From NCBI RefSeq assembly GCF_018141005.1, contig NZ_CP046582.1, positions 3,162,001 through 3,226,000 on the forward strand: a stretch of 64,000 nt of DNA. Reading direction: 5' to 3'. Of the stretch, positions 26,967-36,838 are shown piece after piece. A model generated the notes under the pieces. That model was not told the DNA's origin, ran no database searches, and saw only the letters and a program-made list of their open reading frames with translations. Within the stretch, counting starts at the first letter, position 1, and each line of letters opens with the position of its first letter. The translations under genes and the position numbers were made by a program. Source of the stretch: Erwinia sp. E602. GTDB lineage: Bacteria > Pseudomonadota > Gammaproteobacteria > Enterobacterales > Enterobacteriaceae.

Positions 26967-29585
26967 TCAGGCATTCAGCGCTTTGCTGATCTTCTCAAAC
27001 AGATCCCCGGACAGCTTATCAAGCCCCTGCAACTGCTCCAGCGCCTGACGCATCAGCGCCTGGCGGCCGCTGTCGTAACGCTTCAGGCGAATCAGCGGCT
27101 CGATCATTCGCGCCGCCACCTGCGGGTTGCGGGTATTGAGATCGGTGAGGATTTCTACCAGGAACTGATAGCCGCTGCCGTCGGCAGCGTGGAATGCCGC
27201 CGGGTTGCTGGCGGCAAACGCGCCGATCAGCGAACGTACGCGGTTCGGGTTGCCAAGGGTGAAGGAGCGATGGTTTAACAGCGCGCGCACCTGCGTCAGC
27301 ACATCCTCCCCCGGGCCGGTAGCCTGCAGCACAAACCACTTATCCATCACCAGACCATCCTGATGCCAGCGGTCGTCAAAATCGGCCAGCAGCGCAGCCC
27401 GGCACGGCAGCTGCGCGGCAACCGCAGCTGAGAGCGCCGCGATGGTATCGGTCATATTGTTGGCCGCGTGGTACTGGGCGCTGACCAGCCTGTCGGCCTG
27501 CTCCGCATCGCCAAACGCCAGATAGCTCAGGCAGACGTTTTTCAGCGAACGCTTCGCGATCTCATCATGTTCCACCCGGTACTCCGTGCTGTGGTTAGCG
27601 CGATACACCGCCAGCAGCTCGTCCGCCAGCTCGCCCGCCAGCGTGCGCATCAGCGCCTCGCGGACCGCCGCGATGGCCTGCGGGTCGATGGTGTCAAACA
27701 GCTCGGCGATCTCGTTTTCACCCGGCAGCGACAGGATCAACGCCATCAGCGCCGGATCGCTGTTCTCTTCCAGCAGCACCGCGCGGAAGGCATCGGCCAC
27801 GTGCAGCGGTAGCAACAGCGGCTGCGCCTGCTGCTGGCGTGCGACGTTCAGCTTGATATGGGTTGCCAGCAGGCTCTGTGCCGCATCCCAGCGCGAGAAG
27901 TCATTGCGGGCGTGGCGCATCAGGAAGGTCAGCTGCGCATCGCTCCAGTTATAGTCCAGCTTCACCGGCGCGGAAAATTCGCGCAGCAGCGACGGCACCG
28001 GCGGCTGCGGCACCCGATCGAAGATAAAGGTCTGCACGCTCTCCGTCACGTTAAGCACGTGGTGCACCGGATGACCGTTGTGCTGCAGCGGGATAACGTT
28101 GCCCTGCGGGTCATACAGTTCGATATCCAGCGGAATATGCAACGGCAGCTTCTCCTGCCTGTCGGCAGTCGGCGGCGTAGCCTGGGCCACATGCAGCGTA
28201 TACTGCTGCAGCTCGGGGCTGTAATCATCCCGCACCGTCAGCACCGGCGTGCCGGACTGGCTGTACCAGCGGCGGAACTGCGACAGATCGACGTTAGACG
28301 CATCCTCCATGGCCTGCACAAAGTCGTCACAGGTAGCCGCGCTGCCGTCATGGCGCTCAAAGTAGAGCTGCATGCCCTTCTGGAAGCTGGCTTCACCCAA
28401 CAGCGTGTGCAGCATGCGGATCACTTCCGATCCCTTCTCATATACCGTCAGCGTATAGAAGTTGTTCATCTCGATCACCTGCTCAGGGCGGATCGGATGC
28501 GCCATCGGGCTGGCGTCTTCGGCAAACTGCGCGCCGCGCATCACGCGCACGTTATCGATGCGGTTTACCGGCCGTGAGCCGAGATCGGAGCTGAACTCCT
28601 GATCGCGGAACACGGTCAGCCCCTCTTTGAGGCTGAGCTGGAACCAGTCGCGGCAGGTCACGCGGTTGCCGGTCCAGTTGTGGAAATATTCGTGGCCGAT
28701 CACCGCCTCAATGCCAAGATAATCCTTATCGGTAGCGGTAGCGGCCTTCGCCAGCACGTATTTCGAGTTAAAGACGTTGAGGCCTTTATTCTCCATCGCG
28801 CCCATATTAAAGAAGTCGACGGCGACGATCATAAAGATGTCGAGGTCATACTCGAGGCCAAAGCGCTCTTCATCCCACTTCATGCTGTTTTTCAGCGAGG
28901 TCATCGCCCAGTCGGCGCGATCGAGGTTGCCGTGGTCGACGAAGATCTCCAGCGCCACCTCGCGGCCGGAACGGGTGGTAAAGCTGTCGCGCAGCACGTC
29001 AAAATCACCGGCTACCAGCGCGAACAGGTAGCAGGGTTTCGGGAACGGATCCTGCCACTTCATCCAGTGGCGGCCGTCCTCCAGCTGCCCGCCGTCAAGG
29101 CGGTTGCCGTTGGAGAGCAGATACGGGTAACGGGCGCGATCGGCAATCAGCGTGGTGGTAAAACGTGCCAGCACGTCCGGACGATCGAGATACCAGGTAA
29201 TATGGCGGAAACCTTCTGCCTCACACTGGGTGCAGAGCGCCTCGCCGGACTGATACAGCCCTTCCAGCGCGGTATTTTTGTCCGGCTGAATATCGTTAAC
29301 GATGGTCAGGGTGAAGGCATCGGGCAACTGCTCAACGGTCAGTGCGCCCTCCTGCAGGCGGTAGTGCGGCCACGGCTGGTCATTGACGTGCAGTGAGATC
29401 AGCGCCAGCTCTTCCGCTCCATCCAGCTGCAGCGCGGCATCAGGGGCGCCCAGCCGTTTTACCTGGCTGACCGCGGTGACCCGGGTGGTGGCTGCGTCCA
29501 GGATAAAGGTCAGATCGATGTCGGTAATGGTAAAATCGGGTGCGCGATAATCATGGCGGTTTTTGGCCTGCGGCAGTTGCGTCAT
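26967..29585 (-). CDS. pepN: aminopeptidase N
   Basis: 872 residues (870 in E. coli), an M1-family zinc metallopeptidase of the cytosol and the main aminopeptidase of enterobacteria. The substrate-recognition motif GAMENKGLN is followed by the zinc site HEYFHNWTGNRVTCRDWFQL, with the third ligand Glu in LKEGLTVFRDQEF. The N-terminal beta domain (YRAPDFTITDIDLTF) and the helical C-terminal domain are full length. It diverges from pncB across about 260 bases. Confidence 0.98.
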   Translation of the reverse strand: MTQLPQAKNRHDYRAPDFTITDIDLTFILDAATTRVTAVSQVKRLGAPDAALQLDGAEELALISLHVNDQPWPHYRLQEGALTVEQLPDAFTLTIVNDIQPDKNTALEGLYQSGEALCTQCEAEGFRHITWYLDRPDVLARFTTTLIADRARYPYLLSNGNRLDGGQLEDGRHWMKWQDPFPKPCYLFALVAGDFDVLRDSFTTRSGREVALEIFVDHGNLDRADWAMTSLKNSMKWDEERFGLEYDLDIFMIVAVDFFNMGAMENKGLNVFNSKYVLAKAATATDKDYLGIEAVIGHEYFHNWTGNRVTCRDWFQLSLKEGLTVFRDQEFSSDLGSRPVNRIDNVRVMRGAQFAEDASPMAHPIRPEQVIEMNNFYTLTVYEKGSEVIRMLHTLLGEASFQKGMQLYFERHDGSAATCDDFVQAMEDASNVDLSQFRRWYSQSGTPVLTVRDDYSPELQQYTLHVAQATPPTADRQEKLPLHIPLDIELYDPQGNVIPLQHNGHPVHHVLNVTESVQTFIFDRVPQPPVPSLLREFSAPVKLDYNWSDAQLTFLMRHARNDFSRWDAAQSLLATHIKLNVARQQQAQPLLLPLHVADAFRAVLLEENSDPALMALILSLPGENEIAELFDTIDPQAIAAVREALMRTLAGELADELLAVYRANHSTEYRVEHDEIAKRSLKNVCLSYLAFGDAEQADRLVSAQYHAANNMTDTIAALSAAVAAQLPCRAALLADFDDRWHQDGLVMDKWFVLQATGPGEDVLTQVRALLNHRSFTLGNPNRVRSLIGAFAASNPAAFHAADGSGYQFLVEILTDLNTRNPQVAARMIEPLIRLKRYDSGRQALMRQALEQLQGLDKLSGDLFEKISKALNA

Positions 29586-29674
29586 AAGTTCTTCTCACGT
29601 CGATAATTAGTTAACCTTTTCAAGTCTATGCCTGTTAGCGTCCGGTTGCCATGTTGAATCACACCGAATGGCGT

Positions 29675-29697
29675 CAATGTGGCAAATTGACACATTG
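29675..29697. promoter_or_regulatory. inverted repeat in the pepN / pncB divergent region
   Basis: CAATGTG-N9-CACATTG forms a 23-base dyad in the 262-base divergent region (29586-29847). Its shape suits binding of a dimeric regulator. pncB is repressed by NadR in other enterobacteria, but this dyad does not match the NadR box I remember, so the protein is unknown. Confidence 0.4.
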
Positions 29698-29847
29698 CGT
29701 TAACATGCCTGCAAAATATGCTCGACCTGGCTGGCCTAATTGTGCTGTGATCGGCTTCACTAAATAAGTAATCAGGTTATACTCCTGCGACTTTTGCTAC
29801 TTTTTTCCAGGGATAACGCTCTTCGCCAGAGGATGCTGAAACGCACC

Positions 29848-31053
29848 ATGACACGACACGCTTCCCCCATTTTAAAGACGCTTCTCGATACTGACGCCTA
29901 TAAGCTCCATATGCAGCAGGCGGTGTACCACCGCTATCACGATGTCACCGTGGCCGCTGAATTTCGCTGCCGCGGCGACGACCTGTTAGGCATCTATGCT
30001 GATGAGATCAATCAGCAGATTGCCAGCATGGCGTCGCTGGCGTTAACGGAGGACGAACACGCCTATCTCAGCAGCCTGCCGTTCTTTAAGGCGGACTACC
30101 TTGACTGGCTGCGCGCGTTTCGTTATGACCCGCAGCAGGTGCGGGTGCGCAACCTGCAGGGGCGGCTGGATATCCGCATCAGCGGTCCGTGGCGTGAAGT
30201 GATCATGTGGGAAGTGCCGTTGCTGGCGTTAATCAGTGAGGTGGTACACCGCCACCGTTCACCTGAGGTGACGCCGGCAATGGCGGTAGAGAAGCTGCAG
30301 AGCAAGCTGGCGCAGTTTGCCGGACTGACCGCCGATCTGGATATGTCGCGTTTCCGGCTGATGGATTTCGGCACCCGCCGCCGTTTCTCCCACGACGTGC
30401 AGCTGGCCATCGTGACCACCCTGCACCAGAGCTTCCCGTGGCTGGTGGGCTCCAGCAACTATGAAGTTGCCCGCCAGCTGGGCATTGCGCCGGTCGGCAC
30501 CCAGGCCCACGAGTGGTTCCAGGCGCATCAGCAGATCAGCCCGGTACTGGCCAACAGCCAGCGGGCGGCGCTGCAGGCGTGGCTGGAGGAGTACCCGGAT
30601 CAGCTAGGGATTGCGCTGACCGACTGTATTACCATGGACGCCTTCCTGCGAGATTTCGGCCGTAACTTTGCCAGCGCCTACCAGGGGCTGCGCCATGACT
30701 CCGGCGACCCGTTTGAATGGGGCGAGAAAGCCATCGCCCACTATCAGCAGCTGGGAATTGACCCGCTGACCAAAACGCTGGTTTTCTCCGATAACCTGGA
30801 TCTCGACAGTGCGGTCGCCCTCTACCGCCATTTCGATCAGCGCGTCAACCTAGTGTTCGGCATTGGCACCCGCCTGACCTGCGATATTCCCCGGGTGAAA
30901 CCGCTGAATATCGTGATTAAGCTGGTGGAGTGCAACGGCAAACCGGTGGCCAAGCTTTCCGACAGCCCCGGCAAAACCATCTGCGAGGATCAGGCCTTCG
31001 TTCACGCCCTGCGTAAAGCCTTTGACCTGCCACGGGTGAAAAAAGCCAGCTGA
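29848..31053 (+). CDS. pncB: nicotinate phosphoribosyltransferase
   Basis: 401 residues (400 in E. coli). It makes nicotinate mononucleotide from nicotinate and PRPP with ATP hydrolysis, the first step of the Preiss-Handler NAD salvage route. Blocks: [15 protein letters not shown] at the N terminus, [27 protein letters not shown] carrying the candidate phosphorylated His, and [19 protein letters not shown]. Start 29848 is set by homology; an in-frame ATG at 29833 is closer to the AGAGG but has no homology support. Confidence 0.96.
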   Translation: MTRHASPILKTLLDTDAYKLHMQQAVYHRYHDVTVAAEFRCRGDDLLGIYADEINQQIASMASLALTEDEHAYLSSLPFFKADYLDWLRAFRYDPQQVRVRNLQGRLDIRISGPWREVIMWEVPLLALISEVVHRHRSPEVTPAMAVEKLQSKLAQFAGLTADLDMSRFRLMDFGTRRRFSHDVQLAIVTTLHQSFPWLVGSSNYEVARQLGIAPVGTQAHEWFQAHQQISPVLANSQRAALQAWLEEYPDQLGIALTDCITMDAFLRDFGRNFASAYQGLRHDSGDPFEWGEKAIAHYQQLGIDPLTKTLVFSDNLDLDSAVALYRHFDQRVNLVFGIGTRLTCDIPRVKPLNIVIKLVECNGKPVAKLSDSPGKTICEDQAFVHALRKAFDLPRVKKAS

Positions 31054-31215
31054 TCGCCACAGCAGGGCCGGCAGCAGCCGTCCCTGCAAGCGTGGCCTGC
31101 AAGAAATCTGCCCCGTTCCTCTAATTCCGCTTGTTTCTCCTCGCCTGGCAAGTAACATAGCAACACCCTAAATTCGGGGTAAATTTTCCTTTCAGATTAA
31201 CAGTGAGAGACTGAT

Positions 31216-32616
31216 ATGAGCGTTGTGCCTGTAGCGGATGTACTGCACGGCCGGGTCGCGGTTGACAGCGAAGTCACCGTACGTGGCTGGGTGCGTACCC
31301 GAAGAGATTCAAAAGCCGGTATTTCCTTTATCGCCGTTTACGACGGTTCCTGCTTTAATCCCGTTCAGGCCGTCGTCAATAATTCTCTGAATAATTATCA
31401 GGAAGACGTGCTGCGCCTGACCACCGGCTGTTCGGTTGAAATCACCGGTAAGATTGTCGAATCTCCAGGCGAAGGCCAGAGCTTTGAAATTCAGGCTACT
31501 GCGGTGAAGGTGGTCGGCTGGGTTGACGATCCGGATACCTACCCGATGGCGGCCAAACGCCACAGTATAGAGTACCTGCGTGAAGTGGCGCACCTGCGCC
31601 CGCGCACCAACCTGATCGGTGCGGTCGCCCGCGTGCGCCACACGCTGGCCCAGGCACTGCACCGCTTCTTTGATGAGCAGGGATTCTTCTGGGTCTCCAC
31701 CCCGCTGATTACCGCATCGGATACCGAAGGTGCCGGTGAAATGTTCCGCGTCTCGACGCTGGACCTGGAAAACCTGCCGCGCACGCCTGAAGGTAAGGTC
31801 AACTACGATGAAGATTTCTTTGGTAAAGAAGCCTTCCTCACCGTTTCCGGTCAGCTGAACGGCGAAACCTACGCCAGCGCCATCTCTAAGATCTACACCT
31901 TTGGCCCGACCTTCCGTGCGGAAAACTCGCATACCAGCCGCCATCTGGCCGAGTTCTGGATGCTGGAGCCGGAAGTGGCCTTCGCCGATCTGGAAGACAA
32001 CGCCGCACTGGCGGAAGCGATGCTGAAGTACGTGTTTAAAGCGGTGCTTGCCGAGCGTGCCGATGATATGGCCTTCTTCGCCGAGCGCATTGATAAAGAC
32101 GCGATTGCTCGCCTGGAACGCTTTGTCACCACCGATTTCGCCCAGGTGGACTACACCGAAGCGGTAGAGATCCTGCTGGCCTCGGGTCAGAACTTTGAAA
32201 ACCCGGTCTCGTGGGGGATTGACCTCTCCTCCGAGCACGAGCGCTACCTGGCCGAGAAGCACTTTAAAGCGCCGGTGGTGGTGAAAAACTACCCGAAAGA
32301 CATTAAAGCCTTCTATATGCGCCTCAACGATGACGGCAAGACCGTAGCGGCGATGGACGTTCTGGCCCCGGGCATCGGTGAAATCATCGGTGGTTCGCAG
32401 CGTGAAGAGCGCCTGGACGTGCTGGATGCGCGCCTGGCCGAGATGGGTCTGAATAAAGAAGATTACTGGTGGTATCGTGACCTGCGTCGCTACGGCACCG
32501 TGCCACATTCTGGTTTCGGTTTAGGTTTCGAACGTTTAATCGCCTATGTCACCGGCGTACAAAATGTAAGAGATGTTATCGCGTTCCCGCGCACGCCACG
32601 CAGTGCGACCTTCTGA
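31216..32616 (+). CDS. asnS: asparaginyl-tRNA synthetase
   Basis: 466 residues, same length as E. coli AsnRS. It is a class IIb enzyme: N-terminal OB-fold anticodon-binding domain (residues about 1-110, [14 protein letters not shown]), then the catalytic core with motif 2 [21 protein letters not shown] and motif 3 [21 protein letters not shown]. It ends with the conserved [10 protein letters not shown]. Transcription is monocistronic: pncB ends 162 bases before and a strong terminator follows. Confidence 0.98.
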   Translation: MSVVPVADVLHGRVAVDSEVTVRGWVRTRRDSKAGISFIAVYDGSCFNPVQAVVNNSLNNYQEDVLRLTTGCSVEITGKIVESPGEGQSFEIQATAVKVVGWVDDPDTYPMAAKRHSIEYLREVAHLRPRTNLIGAVARVRHTLAQALHRFFDEQGFFWVSTPLITASDTEGAGEMFRVSTLDLENLPRTPEGKVNYDEDFFGKEAFLTVSGQLNGETYASAISKIYTFGPTFRAENSHTSRHLAEFWMLEPEVAFADLEDNAALAEAMLKYVFKAVLAERADDMAFFAERIDKDAIARLERFVTTDFAQVDYTEAVEILLASGQNFENPVSWGIDLSSEHERYLAEKHFKAPVVVKNYPKDIKAFYMRLNDDGKTVAAMDVLAPGIGEIIGGSQREERLDVLDARLAEMGLNKEDYWWYRDLRRYGTVPHSGFGLGFERLIAYVTGVQNVRDVIAFPRTPRSATF

Positions 32617-32652
32617 TTTCAGCATTAATTATAAGAAATTCATATATATATT

Positions 32653-32679
32653 AAGGCCAGCTTAGCTGGCCTTTTTTTA
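32653..32679 (+). terminator. Rho-independent terminator of asnS
   Basis: Arms AAGGCCAGC (32653-32661) and GCTGGCCTT (32665-32673) with a TTA loop, followed by TTTTTAT. Confidence 0.95.
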
Positions 32680-32719
32680 TTTCTGTAAATTTTGATTTGA
32701 CTCACAAAGTTCCGTGTTT

Positions 32720-32739
32720 TTTACATCTTGAAACACATA
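32720..32739 (+). promoter_or_regulatory. OmpR-binding box upstream of ompF
   Basis: TTTACATCTTGAAACACATA differs at only a few bases from TTTACATTTTGAAACATCTA, the high-affinity C1 box of E. coli ompC as I remember it. It lies about 100 to 81 bases before the inferred ompF start, the usual place of the first OmpR box. A second, weaker box (ACTTTCTTTCTGCAACAAG) follows directly at 32739-32757. Confidence 0.75.
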
Positions 32740-32799
32740 CTTTCTTTCTGCAACAAGAATAGGAGATTAGTAGCATTTTCGGGCTGGCTTAAGTAATCT

Positions 32800-32914
32800 G
32801 TGAGTGGAAAGATGCGTGCAGACACAGGAAGACACCAAACTCTCTTCGTAGTTCTGTAAAGAATTATTGACGGCAGTGGCAGGTGTCCAAAATAACTCCA
32901 ATGAGGGTAATAAA
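32800..32914 (+). promoter_or_regulatory. ompF: ompF promoter and leader with MicF target
   Basis: Aligned with the E. coli ompF leader, transcription begins near base 32820 at AGACACA, with a -10 in GGAAAGATG just before. The leader keeps long identical stretches, including AAGACACCAAACTCTC and TATTGACGGCAGTGGCAGGTGTC, and the ribosome-binding segment TGAGGGTAATAAAATGATG, which in E. coli pairs with the small RNA MicF. Confidence 0.75.
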
Positions 32915-34018
32915 ATGATGAAGCGCAACATTCTTGCAGTAGTTATCCCTGCTCTGTTAGCAGCAGGTGCCGTTAACGCTGCAGAAATCTATAACAAAGA
33001 TGGCAACAAACTGGACCTGTACGGTAAAGTTGATGCGCGTCACACCTTCTCTGACAACGCTGGCGACGACGGCGATGCTTCTTACGTTCGTTTCGGCTTT
33101 AAAGGCGAAACCCAGATTAACGACCAGCTGACCGGTTACGGCCAGTGGGAATACAACGTTCAGGCGAACGTTGCTGAAGCAGAAGGCACCAAGGGTTCTA
33201 AAACTCGTGTTGGCTTCGCAGGTCTGAAATTCGGCGATGCCGGTTCATTCGACTACGGCCGTAACTACGGTGTAGGCTACGACCCACTGGCATGGACCGA
33301 CGTGCTGCCAGTATTCGGCGGTGACTCTGGTTACAACGATAACTTCATGGTTGGCCGCTCTAACGGTCTGGCTACTTACCGTAACAAGAACTTCTTCGGT
33401 CTGGTTGACGGCCTGGACTTCGCTCTGCAGTACCAGGGCAAGAACAGCGAAGAAGGCACCGGCCGTGGCGCCGCTCAGGCTAACGGCGACGGCTGGGGCA
33501 CTTCTGTAACTTACACCTCTCCAGTAGGTGTTGCGGTTACCGGTGCTTACTCTAAGTCTGACCGTACCAACAACCAGAAAAATGAGTTCTTTGCTAACGG
33601 CAGCAGCAACGCTGAAGCCTGGTCTACCGCGGTTAAATACGACGCGAACAACGTATACCTGGCAGCCATGTACGGTGAAACCCGTAACTCTACCAACATC
33701 TCTGCAGATGTGGGCGGCGTTGAGCTGAACGGCGCAGTGAACAAAGAGCAGAAATTCGAAGCGGTAGCTCAGTACCAGTTCGATTTCGGTCTGCGTCCAT
33801 CCCTGGCCTACGTTCAGTCTAAAGGCAAGGACATCGAAGGCGTGGGCGACCAGGATCTGTACAAGTACGTTTCCGTGGGCTCTACCTACTACTTCAACAA
33901 AAACATGTCCACCTATGTTGATTACAAAATCAACCTGCTGGACGCTAATGACAACACCCGCGCAGCCGGTATCTCTACCGACGACGTAGTTGGCGTTGGC
34001 CTGCAGTACCAGTTCTGA
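32915..34018 (+). CDS. ompF: outer membrane porin OmpF
   Basis: 367 residues (362 in E. coli). Signal peptide 1-22 (cleaved [12 protein letters not shown]), then a 16-stranded general porin with the PEFGGDS-like constriction loop L3 (here [18 protein letters not shown]), RGDRxQ-type features replaced by species-specific loops, and the C-terminal GLQYQF ending in Phe, the signal for outer membrane assembly. It lies between asnS and aspC exactly like E. coli ompF, and its leader and OmpR box agree. ATG codons at 32915 and 32918 both fit; the first matches E. coli (MMKRNIL). Confidence 0.95.
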   Translation: MMKRNILAVVIPALLAAGAVNAAEIYNKDGNKLDLYGKVDARHTFSDNAGDDGDASYVRFGFKGETQINDQLTGYGQWEYNVQANVAEAEGTKGSKTRVGFAGLKFGDAGSFDYGRNYGVGYDPLAWTDVLPVFGGDSGYNDNFMVGRSNGLATYRNKNFFGLVDGLDFALQYQGKNSEEGTGRGAAQANGDGWGTSVTYTSPVGVAVTGAYSKSDRTNNQKNEFFANGSSNAEAWSTAVKYDANNVYLAAMYGETRNSTNISADVGGVELNGAVNKEQKFEAVAQYQFDFGLRPSLAYVQSKGKDIEGVGDQDLYKYVSVGSTYYFNKNMSTYVDYKINLLDANDNTRAAGISTDDVVGVGLQYQF

Positions 34019-34061
34019 TTGCTGAATGCGGATGGCTCAGGCCAGCCGCATCATGCATCCC

Positions 34062-34084
34062 ACGGGGCCTTCGGGCCCCGTTTG
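34062..34084 (+). terminator. terminator of ompF
   Basis: Arms ACGGGGCC and GGCCCCGT close on a TTCG tetraloop (34070-34073), followed by TTTG. Extra-stable UUCG hairpin; the T tract is short. Confidence 0.85.
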
Positions 34085-34260
34085 CGTTTCCGCACTTCCC
34101 CTCCTCACTCGCCAGCAATGTAGGTAACTGAAACAGCGTCACTACGGTTGCGAGCCGTTTCTCAACTCCTCGATTAACTTCCAATTCCCCAGCCACAGAG
34201 GCTGTACTTATTTTGTTCAGGCGGTACACTCGAATTTCAATCTTTCGCCAGGGAGTAACA

Positions 34261-34755
34261 ATGGATATGTTAATGCAGCGCACAGAGCGACTGGAACAGG
34301 ATAACGCCCAGCGTACACTGGAGCTTGCCGTGCTCAACGCACGATCGGCAACCTTTGCCACCAAAAGCGACCTCGCCGAACTCCGTACCGAGATGCATCA
34401 GGGCTTCAACCAACTGCGCGGGGAGATGCATCAGGAGCACAGCCAGTTGCGCGGTGAGATGCATCAAGAGCACAGCCAGTTGCGCGGTGAGATGCAACAA
34501 GGGATGGGAGAAATCCGTAAGGAGGTGGGTGATGTCCGCAAAGAAGTGGGTGATGTCCGCAAAGAAGTTGGTGATGTCCGCAAAGAATTGGGTGATGTCC
34601 GCAAAGAAGTGGGTGATCTGCGCAAAGAAGTGGGTGGCATCCACCAACAGGTAGGTGGACTGTATAAGCAGATGACCAGCCAGACCCAATGGGTTATCGG
34701 TACCATCATCGGTATCGCCGCACTGTGCATGACCGCCGCTAAACTGTTGTTTTGA
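34261..34755 (+). CDS. tail-anchored coiled-coil protein built from tandem repeats (DUF1640-like)
   Basis: 164 residues; function unknown. Start ATG 34261 follows GGGAG by about 5 bases. Residues 1-39 are a charged helix (MQRTERLEQDNAQRTLELAV). Residues 40-83 are four 11-residue repeats (consensus QLRGEMHQEHS). Residues 84-139 are eight 7-residue repeats (consensus DVRKEVG). Residues 144-164 are one hydrophobic segment ending at the stop, so the protein should be inserted by its tail in the inner membrane with the coiled coil in the cytoplasm. The plan resembles DUF1640/CCDC90-type and Borrelia Bdr-type proteins, by architecture only. No counterpart exists between ompF and aspC in E. coli. 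Confidence 0.8.
   Translation: MDMLMQRTERLEQDNAQRTLELAVLNARSATFATKSDLAELRTEMHQGFNQLRGEMHQEHSQLRGEMHQEHSQLRGEMQQGMGEIRKEVGDVRKEVGDVRKEVGDVRKELGDVRKEVGDLRKEVGGIHQQVGGLYKQMTSQTQWVIGTIIGIAALCMTAAKLLF
34378..34509 (+). repeat. 33-bp coding tandem repeat, 4 copies
   Basis: Units start at 34378, 34411, 34444 and 34477. The second and third are nearly identical (CAGTTGCGCGGTGAGATGCA core); the first and the last are diverged. Each unit encodes 11 residues, a hendecad coiled-coil period. Confidence 0.92.
34510..34677 (+). repeat. 21-bp coding tandem repeat, 8 copies
   Basis: Units start every 21 bases from 34510. Units 2 to 6 (34531-34635) are almost identical, core GATGTCCGCAAAGAAGTGGG, and the first and the last two are diverged. 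Each encodes one heptad. Such near-identical units can expand or contract by slippage. Confidence 0.93.
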
Positions 34756-34864
34756 TCCTGCGCCGCTTTTGCGTTTTTTTCAGCGCAAACGGTTGGTAAT
34801 TTCCCCCGGCTGGCGTTAACCTGAGTCCTCTCTTCGCTTTAACCAAGCTTAACGGACTCCGACT

Positions 34865-36055
34865 ATGTTTGAACGTATTGCCGCCGCACCCGCCGACCCG
34901 ATTCTCGGCTTAGCCGACCTGTTCCGCGCAGATGACCGTGCGCATAAAATCAATCTCGGCATCGGCGTGTACAAAGATGAGACCGGCAAAACGCCGGTGC
35001 TGACCAGCGTTAAAAAAGCTGAGCAGATCCTGCTGGAAAACGAAACCACCAAAAACTACCTCGGCATCGACGGCATTGCCGACTTCGGCAGCTGCACGCA
35101 GGCGTTGCTGTTCGGCGCTGACAGCGCGCTGACCCGCGCGAAGCGCGCGCGTACCGCTCAGACCCCGGGCGGCACCGGCGCGCTGCGCGTGGCGGCAGAC
35201 TTTATCGCCACCCAGACCCCGGCTAAGCGCGTATGGGTAAGTAACCCAAGCTGGCCTAATCACAAAAATGTGTTTGCCGCTGCCGGTCTGGAAGTGTGTG
35301 AATACGACTATTACGACGCTGAAAAACACGCGCTGGATTTCGACGGCCTGCTGAACAGCCTGAACGCCGCCGAGGCCGGTGACGTGGTGCTGTTCCACGG
35401 CTGCTGCCATAACCCGACCGGGATCGACCCGACGGCAGAGCAGTGGGCCCAGCTGGCCGCGCTTTCACAGAGCAAAGGCTGGCTGCCGCTGTTTGACTTC
35501 GCCTATCAGGGCTTCGCCCGTGGGCTGGAAGAGGATGCCGGCGGCCTGCGACTTTTCGCCGCCGGGCATCAGGAGCTGATCGTCTGCAGCTCCTATTCGA
35601 AAAATTTCGGCCTGTATAATGAGCGCGTGGGCGCCTTTACGCTGGTCGCCGCCACGGCCGACGTTGCCGACACCGCCTTCAGCCAGGTTAAAGCGACCAT
35701 TCGCGCCAACTACTCTAACCCGCCGTCACACGGCGCTGCGGTGGTGGCGACCATCCTTGGCAACAGCGACCTGCGCGCCCTGTGGGAGCAGGAGCTGGCC
35801 GATATGCGCCAGCGTATTCAGCGTATGCGCCAGCTGTTTGTGAACACGCTGCAGGAGAAAGGCGCACAGGGTGACTTCAGCTTTATCATCAACCAGAACG
35901 GCATGTTCTCGTTCAGCGGCCTGACCAGAGAACAGGTTATCCGCCTGCGCGATGAGTTTGCCGTGTATGCCGTCAACTCCGGCCGCGTTAACGTGGCCGG
36001 GATGACGCCGGATAATATGGCACCCCTGTGCGAAGCCATCGTCGCCGTGCTGTAA
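34865..36055 (+). CDS. aspC: aspartate aminotransferase
   Basis: 396 residues, same length as E. coli AspC. It is a PLP-dependent class I aminotransferase that exchanges amino groups between aspartate/oxaloacetate and glutamate/2-oxoglutarate, and also aromatic keto acids. The PLP lysine is in [16 protein letters not shown]; the substrate-binding Arg of [10 protein letters not shown] is near the C terminus; [14 protein letters not shown] and the cofactor Asp in FDFAYQGFA are conserved. Monocistronic, with a strong terminator. Confidence 0.98.
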   Translation: MFERIAAAPADPILGLADLFRADDRAHKINLGIGVYKDETGKTPVLTSVKKAEQILLENETTKNYLGIDGIADFGSCTQALLFGADSALTRAKRARTAQTPGGTGALRVAADFIATQTPAKRVWVSNPSWPNHKNVFAAAGLEVCEYDYYDAEKHALDFDGLLNSLNAAEAGDVVLFHGCCHNPTGIDPTAEQWAQLAALSQSKGWLPLFDFAYQGFARGLEEDAGGLRLFAAGHQELIVCSSYSKNFGLYNERVGAFTLVAATADVADTAFSQVKATIRANYSNPPSHGAAVVATILGNSDLRALWEQELADMRQRIQRMRQLFVNTLQEKGAQGDFSFIINQNGMFSFSGLTREQVIRLRDEFAVYAVNSGRVNVAGMTPDNMAPLCEAIVAVL

Positions 36056-36072
36056 CCCGCGGACCGCAGCCC

Positions 36073-36100
36073 ATAAAAAAGCCTGCGTAGCAGCAGGCTT
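36073..36100 (-). terminator. terminator of gloC (minus strand)
   Basis: Arms AAGCCTGC (36079-36086) and GCAGGCTT (36093-36100); on the minus strand they are followed by TTTTTTATGG. It serves leftward transcription from gloC. Confidence 0.8.
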
Positions 36101-36112
36101 CCCGCAACGAAA

Positions 36113-36143
36113 AACCCCGCGTAGTACGCGGGGTTCTTTTTTT
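36113..36143 (+). terminator. terminator of aspC
   Basis: Perfect arms AACCCCGCGTA and TACGCGGGGTT around one base, so the loop opens to a few bases, followed by CTTTTTTTG at 36136-36144. Confidence 0.92.
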
Positions 36144-36164
36144 GCTGACCTGCAGACCGTCAGA

Positions 36165-36794
36165 CTACTGCAAAAATGGATTACTGATGCGCTCACGGCC
36201 CAGGGTTGAGATCGGCCCGTGCCCCGGCAGGAAGGTTACGTCATCGCCCAGCGGCAGCAGCTTGTGAATAATAGAAGCGATTAGATCGTCGTGGCTGCCC
36301 TGCGGGAAATCAGAACGCCCGACGCCACCGTTAAAGATAACGTCGCCGGAAACCAGCAGACGGCCGGCACGGTCGAAGAACACGATATGGCCCGGCGTAT
36401 GGCCGGGGCAGAGCAGGATTTCCAGTTGGGTGTTGCCCACCTGCACCGTCTCCCCCTCTTCCAGCCAGCGGTCCGGCGTCAGCGGTGCACAGGGCGCAAA
36501 GCCAAACATCTGGCTCTGGGTCGGCAGATTTTCCAGCCAGAACAGGTCGGCCTTATGCGGACCAACGATCGGCAGACCATAGTGGCCGGCCAGTTCGGCG
36601 GCGGCACCCACGTGGTCAAGGTGTCCGTGAGTCAGCAGGATCCGGGTCAGCGTAACGCCGAGCGACGCTACCTCCTGCTTAATTTTTTCCGCATCGCCGC
36701 CGGGATCGACCAGCGCGGCTTCCCGCGTCTGCGGGCACCAAATCACCGAACAGTTCTGCGAAAAGGCGGTGACCGGGATAATATGATAATCCAT
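36165..36794 (-). CDS. gloC: hydroxyacylglutathione hydrolase GloC (YcbL)
   Basis: 209 residues (215 in E. coli, which has a slightly longer tail). A metallo-beta-lactamase fold type II glyoxalase that hydrolyses S-lactoylglutathione. Metal-binding [14 protein letters not shown] is near residue 55, [12 protein letters not shown] near 130, [16 protein letters not shown] near 150 and [11 protein letters not shown] near 190. It may act on the methylglyoxal made by MgsA, which is encoded in the same window. 44 bases separate it from ycbK upstream, so the two and ldtD may share transcripts. Confidence 0.94.
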   Translation of the reverse strand: MDYHIIPVTAFSQNCSVIWCPQTREAALVDPGGDAEKIKQEVASLGVTLTRILLTHGHLDHVGAAAELAGHYGLPIVGPHKADLFWLENLPTQSQMFGFAPCAPLTPDRWLEEGETVQVGNTQLEILLCPGHTPGHIVFFDRAGRLLVSGDVIFNGGVGRSDFPQGSHDDLIASIIHKLLPLGDDVTFLPGHGPISTLGRERISNPFLQ

Positions 36795-36838
36795 AACGCT
36801 CCGTTACCGGCGCCCTCGTGGCGCCGGGAATCTCATTC

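Noticed and set aside
31309..32508. A 399-codon frame antisense to asnS
   Set aside because: asnS is unmistakable on the plus strand; the antisense product is basic, His/Arg-rich and has no known domain.
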